Assembly: GCF_006547145.1 (NCBI RefSeq) | Contig: NZ_CP041244.1 | Span: forward strand, 4,464,001 to 4,528,000 | From: Actinomadura sp. WMMA1423 | GTDB taxonomy: Bacteria; Actinomycetota; Actinomycetes; Streptosporangiales; Streptosporangiaceae | Reading direction: 5' to 3' | DNA length: 64,000 bases | In this document: one piece after another, positions 48,041 to 57,059 of the stretch | Layout: each line of letters starts with the position of its first letter | Numbering within the stretch: the stretch's first letter is position 1 | The notes under the pieces: generated by a model | Told to the model about the DNA's origin: nothing | What the model saw: only the letters and a program-made list of their open reading frames with translations | Database searches by the model: none | Translations under genes and position numbers: made by a program

Positions 48041-50315
48041 CTCCGCCGATGGCGTCGTTCTCGGATCGGCTCAGAGGCCCGCCGGAGGCGAACGCTCGCA
48101 GCACGTTGTCGGTGATGCGCGAGATGTCGTTGTCGTAGCCGTTGTGGGCGAGGGCGCCGCACCAGGCGATGGAGCCCGTGGAGAAGACGGCGCCCCCGTT
48201 CGGGTAGCGCGCCAGCACCAGGTCCGCCTTGACCGGCCACTCCGTGGCCCCGATGGGAACGTCGGCGGAGTCCGACTTGTAGGACGAGGAGTAGTCCGAC
48301 GGCGACGACGAGGCCAGCACGACCGTTCCCACCGGGGTGCCCAGGGCGGTGTCCGCGCGGTCGAGTTCGTATCCGGCGGCGCCATGCTGCTGCACCAGGG
48401 ACGGATGGTCCCCGATCAGGTCCCGGCCGTCGTCGATCCCCTCGAAGACGAACGCCGCGTCGGGTTCGCGACCGGCACCGCTTCGCCGGTAGGGGGCCGC
48501 GCGGTCGTACCCGGCGGCGGTGAAACCGACCCCGACCAGCCTCTGCGGCGGCCGGCCGCGGTGCCGCCAGATCCCGCCCGGCTCACCGGTCGTGCTGTGG
48601 TGCCCCTCGCCGGGCCCCGCCTCCCACGCGCGGGCGCCCGCGGTACGGCGGACCTCGATGACGTGCGGCTCCTCCGGGGAGTAGGACGTCACCCAGTAGA
48701 ACCCGTTGCCGCCCAGGTACATGACCCGTCCCCCGGCGCGCAGGTACGCCTCCAGGGCGTCGAGCATCCGTTCCGACCAGTACTCGGGATGCGTGCCGAT
48801 GATGACGACCTTGTAGGGCGACAGGAGTTTCGCGCCCTCGTGGTGCAGGATCTCGTCGGTGAGGATGTCGGCCTGGTGCCCCTGATGGCCGAGCCAGTGC
48901 GTCAGGTGCAGGTCGGCCGGGAGCAGGTGCGGATAGCTCGGGACGTTCTGCCATCTCCCCGGGACGTCGGGGAACTTGAGCCGCACCTTCGGCCGCATCG
49001 TGAGGTTCGGCCGCAGCCGCGACGAGTAGCACGTCCCGCTGCCGTCGTCGTGGACGTCGTACAGGCTGAGCAGCCTCATCTCGAGCTCGCCCGGCCTCAG
49101 CGGCTTCCCCCGGTCCTGCCAGAACTCCGTGGCCGCGAGGTTGGCGTAGGCGAGATAGGTCGTGGTGGGGACCAGGTAGGCGATGCCGGAATCCGCCGTG
49201 CCCTGCCTCGGGCGGACGAAGAACGGGACGTGGTCCTCCGCGGTGGACGTCCGGAGCCGCGCGGCGTAGACGCCGCTCGGCAGATCCGGCGGCACCACGA
49301 GTTCGACGTCGGTCTCCCAGCCCGCGTCGGTGAGGTCGTCGTCGTGGAAGTGGATCGCACCGTACTCCTCGGGGGCGCGGTGGAAGACGGTCTCGCGCCC
49401 CGTCCAGTTCCATCCGGTCATCGCCCGGGCGGGCGTGTTCACCGTCCAGCCGTGGAACTGGTTCGGGGACAGGTCGGTCACGTCCCGCGTACCGGGCCGC
49501 GGCGAGAAGTCCCACGCGGCGACGAGCCCGTCCGCGCGCGCTCCGGCGGTGCCGGCACGCGCCGACGCCTCGATCGCCTCGGCGCCGAGGGGGACGCCGT
49601 AGAGCCGGGGGCCGTCGACCTTGCCGTTGAAGACCGCCGCCACCCTGGAGCCGGCGTCGTGACCCGCGATGATCAGGCGCGCCTCGTTCGGCGCCACCGC
49701 CGCCAGCGGGCGTTCGACCGCGGCCGTGGAACCGTCCTCCGGCCACCGCTCCAAGGCGCTCTGGCCCACCCGGACCCGGCCCGTCCGGGAGTCGTAGGAG
49801 GCCCAGACCAGGTACCACCTGCCCGCCCTGAGCGGACGCCCGGTGCCGACGCGTTCGATCGTCTCGCCGTCGCCCGCCCAGAACTGGGCGTCGCCGTCCG
49901 CGCCGAGGAACAACCCGTATCCACTGGCACCGTCCCATTTGGTCAGCAGGCCCTGCACGCCTTTACCGGGCTGCGTCGGCAGGACCCAGGCGTGGAGCGT
50001 GACGGCGTCGCTCAACCGCAGCGCGGGATGGTCCGCGACCTCGACGTAGGACCCGAAGTCCAGCGCCTGCTCCCGGCCCGGGTACTCGCCGGCGGCCGGG
50101 CACTCCACCTCCGTCTCCAGGAAACCGGGGCCGGCCGGGTTCTCGTCGCCGTGCATCAGCCGAACCAGGTCGAAGCGGAAGCTCGGGGCGGCGCAGCTGA
50201 CCTTGAAGGCCACGGTCTCGCCCGGGGCGGCCGTCATCGGGTCGCTGTAGCCGACGATCGCGGTCTTGCGCAGTTCACCGTCGAAGGTGATGCGGTCCCG
50301 CACCTCTTCGGGCAT
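48024..50315 (-). CDS. N,N-dimethylformamidase large-subunit-like protein with LamG-type insert
   Basis: 763 residues from ATG 50315. After a short N-terminal beta region, residues about 95-240 look like a concanavalin/LamG sandwich (VTLHAWVLPTQPGKGVQGLLTK, GRWYLVWASYDSRTGRVR, FNGKVDGPRLYG). The remainder carries the dimethylformamidase beta-subunit pattern (YLVPTTTYLAYAN, PADLHLTHWLGHQGHQADILTD, VIIGTHPEYWSERMLDALEAYL, YLGGNGFYWVTSY). Known relatives are iron-dependent amidohydrolases needing a small subunit; no such gene is visible here. Position inside a sugar-import operon suggests an unusual amide substrate. Confidence 0.85.
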   Translation of the reverse strand: MPEEVRDRITFDGELRKTAIVGYSDPMTAAPGETVAFKVSCAAPSFRFDLVRLMHGDENPAGPGFLETEVECPAAGEYPGREQALDFGSYVEVADHPALRLSDAVTLHAWVLPTQPGKGVQGLLTKWDGASGYGLFLGADGDAQFWAGDGETIERVGTGRPLRAGRWYLVWASYDSRTGRVRVGQSALERWPEDGSTAAVERPLAAVAPNEARLIIAGHDAGSRVAAVFNGKVDGPRLYGVPLGAEAIEASARAGTAGARADGLVAAWDFSPRPGTRDVTDLSPNQFHGWTVNTPARAMTGWNWTGRETVFHRAPEEYGAIHFHDDDLTDAGWETDVELVVPPDLPSGVYAARLRTSTAEDHVPFFVRPRQGTADSGIAYLVPTTTYLAYANLAATEFWQDRGKPLRPGELEMRLLSLYDVHDDGSGTCYSSRLRPNLTMRPKVRLKFPDVPGRWQNVPSYPHLLPADLHLTHWLGHQGHQADILTDEILHHEGAKLLSPYKVVIIGTHPEYWSERMLDALEAYLRAGGRVMYLGGNGFYWVTSYSPEEPHVIEVRRTAGARAWEAGPGEGHHSTTGEPGGIWRHRGRPPQRLVGVGFTAAGYDRAAPYRRSGAGREPDAAFVFEGIDDGRDLIGDHPSLVQQHGAAGYELDRADTALGTPVGTVVLASSSPSDYSSSYKSDSADVPIGATEWPVKADLVLARYPNGGAVFSTGSIAWCGALAHNGYDNDISRITDNVLRAFASGGPLSRSENDAIGGGGRPE

Positions 50316-50329
50316 GTCTCGTTCCCTTC

Positions 50330-51169
50330 TCACCCGCGCAGGGTGCTGACGAAGCCCTTCATGACCGTGCGCCGCACGAACGCGAAACCGGCCAGCACCG
50401 GGGCCAGCGCGATCAGCGTGCTGGCGAAGATCAGCGGCCAGTCGGCGGAGAACCGGCCGACGAGGGAGTAGACGGCCACGGGGAGGGTCACCCTGTCGGT
50501 GCCGCCCACGACCACCAGCGCGACGAAGAAGTCGTTCCAGACGAACAGCCCGGTCAGCACCGCCACCACCCCGGTGACCGGCCGGACCAGCGGAAAGACG
50601 ATCTGCGCCAGGATCCGCAGGGACGAGGCGCCGTCCACCCGGGCGGCCTCCTCGTAGGCGGTCGGCAGACCGCGGACGAACCCCGCGTAGAGGAAGACCG
50701 CCAGCGGTGTCTGCAACCCCAGGTAGACCAGGATGAGCCCGACGCGTGTACCGGCCAGTCCCGCGTCCACCAGGAACACGTACAGCGGGATGACGCCGAG
50801 CTGGATCGGCATGATCATCGCGAGCATGAACAGCCCCGACAGCGCCCCCGACAGCCGGGACGTCCGGCGGGCCAGCGCGTAGCCGGCCGGCGCGGCGGTG
50901 ACGATGAGCAGCAGGACCACCACGAGCGTCGTCAGCACGCTGTTGAACAGCGCCTGGCCGAACGAGACCGTGCCTCCGCCCGCCTGCTCCCAGGCCTGGG
51001 AGAGGTTGGCGGTCGTCGGGCTCGACGGCGGCGCGAACGGCGAACCGGCCGCCTCGCCGCTCGTCTTGAACGCCGTCACCGCCACGAAGTAGACCGGCAT
51101 CAGCACCGGGATCGCCGCGATCCACAGGCCGGCCTCCCGGAACGCCGTCCATCGCGTGTAGCCGTGCAT
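50330..51169 (-). CDS. carbohydrate ABC transporter permease (MalG-type)
   Basis: 279 residues from ATG 51169, overlapping the other permease stop by one base. Six hydrophobic helices and the EAA loop EEAARVDGASSLRILAQIVFPLVRP-type (about residues 175-200, with the conserved EAA...G...P pattern) for contact with the ATPase. It belongs to the CUT1 importer family. The ATPase gene is not in this operon; such importers often share MsmK-like ATPases. Confidence 0.93.
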   Translation of the reverse strand: MHGYTRWTAFREAGLWIAAIPVLMPVYFVAVTAFKTSGEAAGSPFAPPSSPTTANLSQAWEQAGGGTVSFGQALFNSVLTTLVVVLLLIVTAAPAGYALARRTSRLSGALSGLFMLAMIMPIQLGVIPLYVFLVDAGLAGTRVGLILVYLGLQTPLAVFLYAGFVRGLPTAYEEAARVDGASSLRILAQIVFPLVRPVTGVVAVLTGLFVWNDFFVALVVVGGTDRVTLPVAVYSLVGRFSADWPLIFASTLIALAPVLAGFAFVRRTVMKGFVSTLRG

Positions 51170-52104
51170 CACCGGCTCCCTGAGCGCAGCAGGCGCACCT
51201 GGGCGAAGCAGACCGCGAACACCAGGGCGACCAGCAGCAGGGCCACCGCCGCGCTGTAGCCGTACCGGCCGGTGACGAACGCCTGCTTGTAGACGTAGGT
51301 GCCGAGCGTCTCGCTGGCCCCGGACGGCCCGCCGCCGGTGAGCGCCATCACCTGGTCGAACGCCATGAACGCGAGGATCGTCGACAGCACCGTGCCCACC
51401 ATGACCGAGGGGAGCAGCAGCGGCAGCTTGACGTGGCGGAAGCACCGCCAGGCCCCGGCGCCGTCCACCGCCGCCGCCTCCAGCACCTCGGGCTGGACGC
51501 TCTGGAGGCCGGCCATGTAGATCAGCATGTGCAGGCCGGAGAACTGCCACACCATCACCACGACTACCACCGGCAGCGCGGTCGCCGGGCTCCCCAGCCA
51601 CGGATGCGCCGCGGCGCCGAGCCCGCCCGCGAGGAGCGCCTCGTTGAGCGGGCCACCGGCGTCCAGGATGTACTTCCACACGTAGGCGACCACGAGAGGG
51701 CTCACGACCGCCGGGACGAAGAAGAGGGTCCGCAGCACGTCCCGCGTCCTGAGCGATCGGTCGAGCCCGAGTGCCAGGCCCAGTCCGACGGCGTTCACCC
51801 CGACCACGTAGAGGACGTTCAGCACCACGGTGTGGAGCAGGACGGCCCGGCCCTCCGGCTCGGTCAGGAACTCGCGGAAGTTCCCGAGCCCCACCCAGCC
51901 GGGGGACGTCAGGCCGTCCCAGTCGGTGAACGCGTAGCCCGCGCCGAGCAGGGACGGCCCCAGCAGCAGCCCGAAGCAGAGCACGACGGAGGGCGCGACG
52001 AACAGCAGGGGCACCCGGTGGACGGCCCTCCCCCTGCGCCCACCGGCGCTCCGCCGGGCGAGTCCCGTCCGGAGCCCGGCCCTCAGGGCGCCGTGGGCGT
52101 CCAC
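51169..52104 (-). CDS. carbohydrate ABC transporter permease (MalF-type)
   Basis: 311 residues from the GTG at 52104, inside the 3' end of the binding-protein gene (22-base overlap). The start is chosen for typical length and the basic N-terminus ahead of helix 1 (VPLLFVAPSVVLCFGLLLG). Six helices and the EAA loop LEAAAVDGAGAWRCFRHV are present. It forms the membrane channel with the MalG-type permease encoded next. Confidence 0.92.
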   Translation of the reverse strand: MDAHGALRAGLRTGLARRSAGGRRGRAVHRVPLLFVAPSVVLCFGLLLGPSLLGAGYAFTDWDGLTSPGWVGLGNFREFLTEPEGRAVLLHTVVLNVLYVVGVNAVGLGLALGLDRSLRTRDVLRTLFFVPAVVSPLVVAYVWKYILDAGGPLNEALLAGGLGAAAHPWLGSPATALPVVVVVMVWQFSGLHMLIYMAGLQSVQPEVLEAAAVDGAGAWRCFRHVKLPLLLPSVMVGTVLSTILAFMAFDQVMALTGGGPSGASETLGTYVYKQAFVTGRYGYSAAVALLLVALVFAVCFAQVRLLRSGSR

Positions 52105-53357
52105 GCCTCGTCCATTCCCTTCAGGACCCCCTCGGGGGTCTCCTTGCCGAGGAGCAGGTTGGCCGTGCCGCTGTCCAGGCGGGTGTCCACCTCGGGGTTC
52201 AGCCAGGTCTGGTCCATGATCGGAGCCGTCCTGCCCGAGGTGAGGAAGGGGGTGAGCGCGGTGGCGTAGGCCGGCACGCCCGGGTCGTCCTTGCTCGCGG
52301 GTATCCCCGGGGCGCTGTCGTCGATCTTGCTGTACCTGACCCGGTTCTCGGCGTAGAAGTCGAGGAACCTGCGGGCGAGCTCCCGGTGCGCGGCCTTCCT
52401 GGGGACGGCGAGGCCGCTCGCCGGAGCCGACGGCACGCGCACCGCGGCCGGGTCGTCGCCGCCCGGGAAGGCGAACATCGCCAGGCGCGCCTTCGGGTCG
52501 CCCGCCATGAACAGCGGCATCGTCGCGGTCGGCGCGATCGCCATGAGCGACTTGCCCTGGCCGAGGGAGCGGGCGGCGGCCTCCAGCGAGACACCGGTGG
52601 CGTCCTTGCCGAAGCACCCCTCGTCCTTCATGGTCTTGAAGCGTTCGATCGCCTTCCGCCAGCCCGGTGTGCCGGCGAACGTCGTCTCGCCCTTCAGGCG
52701 CTGCTCACCCGCCCGCGGGTTGTCGGCGAAGACGGTCGACGCCGCGAGCGCGAAGACCAGCCAGCGCGCCATGGCGGATCCCTGCTGGGCCCCGAAGGCG
52801 ACGGCCACCGTGCCGCTCCCCGCGGTCTCGCGGCACATCTCCAGCACGTCCGCGAACGTCTCGGGGACCCGCAGCTTCCGCTTCTCGAAGGTCTCCGGGT
52901 CGTGGAACACCCCGATGGAGGTCGAGTCGACGGGGAGCGCGTAGGTCTTGTCCCCCTTCTTGGACACCGCCGCGCCCGAGGGGGTGACGAGGTCCGTCCA
53001 CGGCGACCCGCTGAGATCGGCGACCAGCCCCTTGTCCGCGAGGACGAGGACGTTGCCGGCGTCGCCGTATCCGAGGAGCATCCGGGCGACGTCCGGCACC
53101 TGGTTGCCGCTGAGCTGCCTGCGCAGGGTCTCCGAGTACTGGGCGAACGGGGTCTTGCGCACCGTGACCTTGACGCCGGGGTTGGCCTTCTCGAACTCGG
53201 CGGCGGCCGTGTCGAGGGGATCCTTGCCCTGGCCGATGTCCCAGGCGGCGGCGAGCAGTTCGCGGTCGCCGCCGCTCCCGGCACCGCCGCAGCCGGCGGC
53301 CAGGAGCAGCGAGGCCGACAGGGCCAGGGAGGTCAGCGCAGGGTTCGGTCTCGTCAT
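52083..53357 (-). CDS. carbohydrate ABC transporter substrate-binding lipoprotein
   Basis: 424 residues from ATG 53357, overlapping the rhamnosidase stop. Signal peptide with lipobox LLAAGC (Cys23). SBP_bac_1 fold: FEKANPGVKVTVRKTPF, VPDVARMLLGYGDAGNVL, YALPVDSTSIGVFHDPETFEKR and ELARRFLDFYAEN. It captures the substrate outside the cell for the two permeases encoded downstream. The presence of GH78 in the same operon suggests a rhamnosylated or rhamnose-derived ligand. Confidence 0.93.
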   Translation of the reverse strand: MTRPNPALTSLALSASLLLAAGCGGAGSGGDRELLAAAWDIGQGKDPLDTAAAEFEKANPGVKVTVRKTPFAQYSETLRRQLSGNQVPDVARMLLGYGDAGNVLVLADKGLVADLSGSPWTDLVTPSGAAVSKKGDKTYALPVDSTSIGVFHDPETFEKRKLRVPETFADVLEMCRETAGSGTVAVAFGAQQGSAMARWLVFALAASTVFADNPRAGEQRLKGETTFAGTPGWRKAIERFKTMKDEGCFGKDATGVSLEAAARSLGQGKSLMAIAPTATMPLFMAGDPKARLAMFAFPGGDDPAAVRVPSAPASGLAVPRKAAHRELARRFLDFYAENRVRYSKIDDSAPGIPASKDDPGVPAYATALTPFLTSGRTAPIMDQTWLNPEVDTRLDSGTANLLLGKETPEGVLKGMDEAWTPTAP

Positions 53358-56155
53358 GGCCGCGTTCCTTTCGAGCTTTCCGAGCTGTTCGAGCTGTTCG
53401 AGGCGAGGTGAAGGCGGTGGGTGCCGCCGCCCACGGTCAGGACGAGCTGCTCGCCGTCGCGCCGGAGCCCGGCCGCGGGGACGCCGTCCTTGGTGAGCCG
53501 GGGGTCGTCGAGGCCGCCGCAGGGCAGCCGGACCTCCGCCTCGGCGGATGGGGGGATCGTGAGCGTCACGTGGAGCCCGCTCTCGTCGGCCCGCCAGTCG
53601 ATCGCCGCCTCGCCCCGGACAGTGCGCACGCCGGCGCGCGCGTGGGTGAGGCGGTGGGTGAGGCTGGGCCGGACGAGGATGCGCCGCCAGCCCGGAGCCG
53701 CCGGGGCCAGCCCGGCGACGTCGTTGTAGAGGAACTTCTCGATCATCGCCAGCAGCTTCATGTTGCGGCTGAACGTGGGATCGCCGCCCCAGGTCTCCCA
53801 GACGGTGGTCGCGCCCCGTTCCACCTGGTCGCCCCAGCTGGGGAAGGTGGTCCGGGTCGCGATCCCGTACATCGTCTCCGCCGCGTCGCCGGTCAGCACG
53901 TGCTGCAGCGCGGCGGTGCCCATCGTCCCGGTGGACAGGTGGCCGCCGTCGCGCCCGATCTCCTCGACCAGCCCGGCCAGCGCGCGGTCGCGGTGCTCGG
54001 CGGGGACGAGCCCGAACCAGAGCGGCATGGCGCGCGAGGTCTGCGAGCCGGTGGCGTAGCTCGCCGAGGCCTCGTCGAAGAACCGGTCGTTGAAGGCGCG
54101 GCGGATGTCCCCCGCCAGGTCCCGGTAGCGGGCGGCGTCGGCGGTCTCCCCGATGGCCTCGGCCGCGTCGGCGGTCATCGAGGTGGCGGCGAAGAACCAG
54201 GCGGTGGAGGTCAGCTCGACCGGCGTGCGCTTGGGGAAGACGCTGCACGTGCCGTCGGGCTGGGGCTCCATGTGGTCGCCGAGGCCCTCGGCGACGATCA
54301 GGCCCTCCGACCTCGACCGGAGGAACTCCACCCCGCGGCGCATCCCCCCGTAGTGCCGTTCGAGGATGGAGCGGTCGCCGTAGAAGCGGTACAGGTTCCA
54401 GGCGATGCTCGGGTACGACGTCATGGCGAAGTCGGGCTGGGCCCCGTACGGCCAGTACATGACGTGCTCGAAGTCGTCGGGCACGTCGTAGCCCTCGGGC
54501 GCCTCCATGGCGATCTTGCCGCGCCAGTGGATCGGGCAGATCAGCGGGAAGCGCCCGTCCGGCAGCTGGGTGTCGGCCAGGTCGTCGAGCCACTTGAGCC
54601 AGAACCGGGCCGCGTCGAAGTCGTACAGGTAGTCCTCCACCGCCCAGCCCGGGTCGCCGACCCAGCCGACCCGCTCGTAGCGCTCGGCGGCGTCCTGCGG
54701 AAAGCCCTGGAAGCTGGTGCGCAGCGTCCACAGGACGTTGCGGTGGATCCGCGTCAGCAGCGGATCGGAGCAGGAGAACTCTCCGGTGCCGGGCAGGTCG
54801 GAGTGGACGACCCGCCCCTCGACCCCGAGCACCTCGGTCTCGGGCCCCGGCGTCGTGATCTCGACATGGCGGAAGCCGTGCAGGGTGAAGCGGGGCTCCC
54901 AGACCTCCTCGCCCTCGCCCCTCAGGACATAGGTGTCGGTCTGGCGTGCGGGGAGCCAGGCGTTCATGTTGGCGTCGTCGTCCGGCTCGCCGTCGCCGCC
55001 GAGCTCCCCGACGTGCCGCAGGACGACCTCGGAGCCGGCCCGGCCGGACACCCTGATCCGGGTCCAGCCGGAGAAGTGCTGGCCGAAGTCGGCGATCGCG
55101 GCGCCGTCCCGGCCCTCCAGCATGCGCACCGGCGCGAGCGTCTCGATCACGCGGACGGGCTGCAGGAGCTGGGCGGTGAGGCTCGCCCCGGGCGGGTCGA
55201 GGACGGTGGCGGGCTCCCAGGCTCCCCCGTCGAAACCGGCCGCGTCCCACCCCGGGGTCTCTCGCCGGGCGTCGTGGTACTCGCCGTGGGCGTAGTCGTT
55301 GTAGGCGATGGGGCCGGGCGCGGTCCGCCAGCCCGCGCCGGTGGCCACGACCGACCGGTGGCCGTCCACCGTCTCGACCTCGATCTGGAGCAGGGCCCGC
55401 GGCCGGTCGCCGTAGGGCGTGCGCGGCATCGGGCCGGGACCGACGTCCGCCTCGGCGCTGTACCAGCCGTGCCCGAGGATCAAGCCGGTCGCGTTCGCCC
55501 CGGGCTCGATCAGGCCGGTGATGTCGTAGACGGAGTAGAGCACCCGCGGATTGGGGATGCGCGCGGGCTTGCCGTCGCCGTCGTACAGGTCGGGGTCGTG
55601 GTCGTAGGAGGTGTTGGCCGGGTCGAGCACCCGGTCGCCGACGCGCTCGCCGTTCAGCCGGAGCTCGTAGTGGCCGAGCGCGGCGACGTAGGCGCGGGCC
55701 CGCCGGACCTCGCCCGGCACGTCGAAGCCGGTGCGCAGCAGCGGGGAGGAGACGCCCTCACCGCCGCCGATCCACTGGGCCTCCCAGTCGGCCGGGTCGA
55801 GCAGGCCCGTCTCGAAGGTCGCCGCCGGAGCGTACGGACCGGGCTCCTCACCCTCGCCCCACAGCCGGACGCTCCACCAGTAGCGCCGCCGGGACGCGAG
55901 CGGGGCGCCCCGGTAGGAGACGCCGTTCACCTCGTCGGTCCGGACGCGTCCGGAGTCCCACGCGTCCCCGACGCCCTCGGCCAGCCGGTCCGGGTCCGTG
56001 GCCACCAGCACCTGGTAGGCCCGCTGGGGGCCGCCGGGCTCCCAGCCGAACGCCGGGGCGGCGGCGTCGACGCCGAGCGGGTCGTCCAGGTGCTCGCATC
56101 GCAGCCGCCCGGCGCGCGGGGGCGTCGCCGTCGGTTCGTCGCGGTGAAGGGGCAT
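53354..56155 (-). CDS. GH78 alpha-L-rhamnosidase
   Basis: 933 residues from ATG 56155 with GGAG upstream; the longer frame to 56281 lacks homology. Order of parts: N-terminal Fn3-like (LRCEHLDDPLGVDAAAPAFGW), Bac_rhamnosid_N (TYVLRGEGEE and neighbours), (alpha/alpha)6 catalytic barrel (FPQDAAERYERVGWVGDPGW near residues 485-505, carrying the family acid residues), and C-terminal beta domain. No signal peptide, so it probably acts in the cytoplasm on imported rhamnosides. The last residues (SNSSNSSESSK) come from a 9-bp repeat. First gene of the ABC/DMFase/amine-oxidase operon. Confidence 0.92.
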   Translation of the reverse strand: MPLHRDEPTATPPRAGRLRCEHLDDPLGVDAAAPAFGWEPGGPQRAYQVLVATDPDRLAEGVGDAWDSGRVRTDEVNGVSYRGAPLASRRRYWWSVRLWGEGEEPGPYAPAATFETGLLDPADWEAQWIGGGEGVSSPLLRTGFDVPGEVRRARAYVAALGHYELRLNGERVGDRVLDPANTSYDHDPDLYDGDGKPARIPNPRVLYSVYDITGLIEPGANATGLILGHGWYSAEADVGPGPMPRTPYGDRPRALLQIEVETVDGHRSVVATGAGWRTAPGPIAYNDYAHGEYHDARRETPGWDAAGFDGGAWEPATVLDPPGASLTAQLLQPVRVIETLAPVRMLEGRDGAAIADFGQHFSGWTRIRVSGRAGSEVVLRHVGELGGDGEPDDDANMNAWLPARQTDTYVLRGEGEEVWEPRFTLHGFRHVEITTPGPETEVLGVEGRVVHSDLPGTGEFSCSDPLLTRIHRNVLWTLRTSFQGFPQDAAERYERVGWVGDPGWAVEDYLYDFDAARFWLKWLDDLADTQLPDGRFPLICPIHWRGKIAMEAPEGYDVPDDFEHVMYWPYGAQPDFAMTSYPSIAWNLYRFYGDRSILERHYGGMRRGVEFLRSRSEGLIVAEGLGDHMEPQPDGTCSVFPKRTPVELTSTAWFFAATSMTADAAEAIGETADAARYRDLAGDIRRAFNDRFFDEASASYATGSQTSRAMPLWFGLVPAEHRDRALAGLVEEIGRDGGHLSTGTMGTAALQHVLTGDAAETMYGIATRTTFPSWGDQVERGATTVWETWGGDPTFSRNMKLLAMIEKFLYNDVAGLAPAAPGWRRILVRPSLTHRLTHARAGVRTVRGEAAIDWRADESGLHVTLTIPPSAEAEVRLPCGGLDDPRLTKDGVPAAGLRRDGEQLVLTVGGGTHRLHLASNSSNSSESSKGTRP
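53373..53399. repeat. 9-bp repeat at the 3' end of the rhamnosidase gene
   Basis: GAGCTTTCC, GAGCTGTTC and GAGCTGTTC run in series at 53373-53399. In the minus-strand gene they encode a Ser/Asn/Glu tail. The array ends next to the ribosome-binding site of the binding-protein gene (GAAAGGAA near 53364). Confidence 0.8.
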
Positions 56156-56240
56156 CGGCAGGCTCCGATCTGGGGGGTGAGGGCGCGTCCGGCGCGGGGG
56201 CCGCGGTCGGCACGCTGGAGTCACATGCCGGACGATGAAC

Positions 56241-56259
56241 TGTTCAGGTGACTTGGATG
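56241..56259. promoter_or_regulatory. 19-bp near-palindromic operator, rhamnosidase operon
   Basis: TGTTCAGGTGACTTGGATG matches the site before the amidase operon and the site before the TetR gene, with looser outer bases on one side. It lies 86 bases before the rhamnosidase start. A second partial match (TGACCTGGACAGCTGACCA, 56262-56280) abuts it. Confidence 0.6.
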
Positions 56260-56364
56260 TGTGACCTGGACAGCTGACCAAGATTGTTCACCGAGTATCC
56301 GCACCCCCGCCACCTGTGTCAATAGGGAGGCGCGGGCGGATTCGGCGACACTCCGCGCTACACT

Positions 56365-56383
56365 TGGTCAAGTGACCTGTTCA
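56365..56383. promoter_or_regulatory. 19-bp near-palindromic operator before the TetR gene
   Basis: TGGTCAAGTGACCTGTTCA lies 51 bases before the TetR start at 56434. Reverse-complemented it keeps the same TGdwCARGTSACYTG pattern, as expected for a dimer-binding site. Its place suggests autoregulation. Confidence 0.65.
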
Positions 56384-56433
56384 TCCGCCGCGCCTCCCGC
56401 CGACGCGGTGGACCCAGCCCCCGGGAGCTCCAG

Positions 56434-57030
56434 ATGGCCTACCTGCCCGCCGAGGAACGCCGCCGCAGCATCATCGACGCCGCCGTCGTGGTGATCGCGT
56501 CACACGGGCTGGCGGGCGCCACCACCAGGCGGATCGCCGAGCAGGCGGGGGCCCCGCTCGGGGCGCTGCACTACTGCTTCCGCAACAAGGCCGAGCTGAT
56601 CGACGTCGTCGCCGAGCGGGGCGCGGTCATGCTCCGGGAGGCGTTCGACGGAGTCGACCCCGACCTCGGCCTGGAGGCGACGATCCGCGACAGCGTCAGC
56701 GCCTACTGGCGGTGGGTGCAGACGAATCTCGGCCTCCAGCTGGCCCTGCTCGAACTGGGCATGTGGCGGATCAGGCAGGCGGCCGAGGGCGAGAGCGTGT
56801 ACTCGATGTACGACGCCTTCGGCACCGACCTGCTCAAGCGCAACCTCGAACTCGCGGTCAAGGCCGACGGGGCCGCGCCCGCCATCACGGTCGAGGAGAT
56901 CACCAGGTTCATCACCCACCGCTTCGACGGCATGATCCTGGAGTACGCGGCCTCCCACGACCGGGACGCCTGCCGGCGCCAGGCCGACCTGCTGGCCGAG
57001 GCCCTGGTCCGGCTCGCCCTCCCGGACTGA
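56434..57030 (+). CDS. TetR-family regulator (BetI-like C-terminal domain)
   Basis: 198 residues from ATG 56434 with GGGAG upstream. The N-terminal TetR helix-turn-helix is clear (RRRSIIDAAVVVIASHGLAG, TTRRIAEQAGAPLGALHYCF, NKAELIDVV). The ligand-binding half is helical (LQLALLELGMWRIRQ, FITHRFDGMILEYAAS). It is divergent from the rhamnosidase operon. The three 19-bp near-palindromes (46652, 56241, 56365) make it the likely repressor of both catabolic operons and itself. Ligand unknown. Confidence 0.92.
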   Translation: MAYLPAEERRRSIIDAAVVVIASHGLAGATTRRIAEQAGAPLGALHYCFRNKAELIDVVAERGAVMLREAFDGVDPDLGLEATIRDSVSAYWRWVQTNLGLQLALLELGMWRIRQAAEGESVYSMYDAFGTDLLKRNLELAVKADGAAPAITVEEITRFITHRFDGMILEYAASHDRDACRRQADLLAEALVRLALPD

Positions 57031-57059
57031 CCACCCGCCGCCCTCCGCCCGGCTCCTCC

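Noticed and set aside
48024..51152. Reading the DMFase-like gene as starting near 51152
   Set aside because: The extra N-terminus is antisense-like, low-complexity Arg/Gly sequence covering the permease gene; ATG 50315 has a purine-rich ribosome-binding site and begins the recognisable protein.
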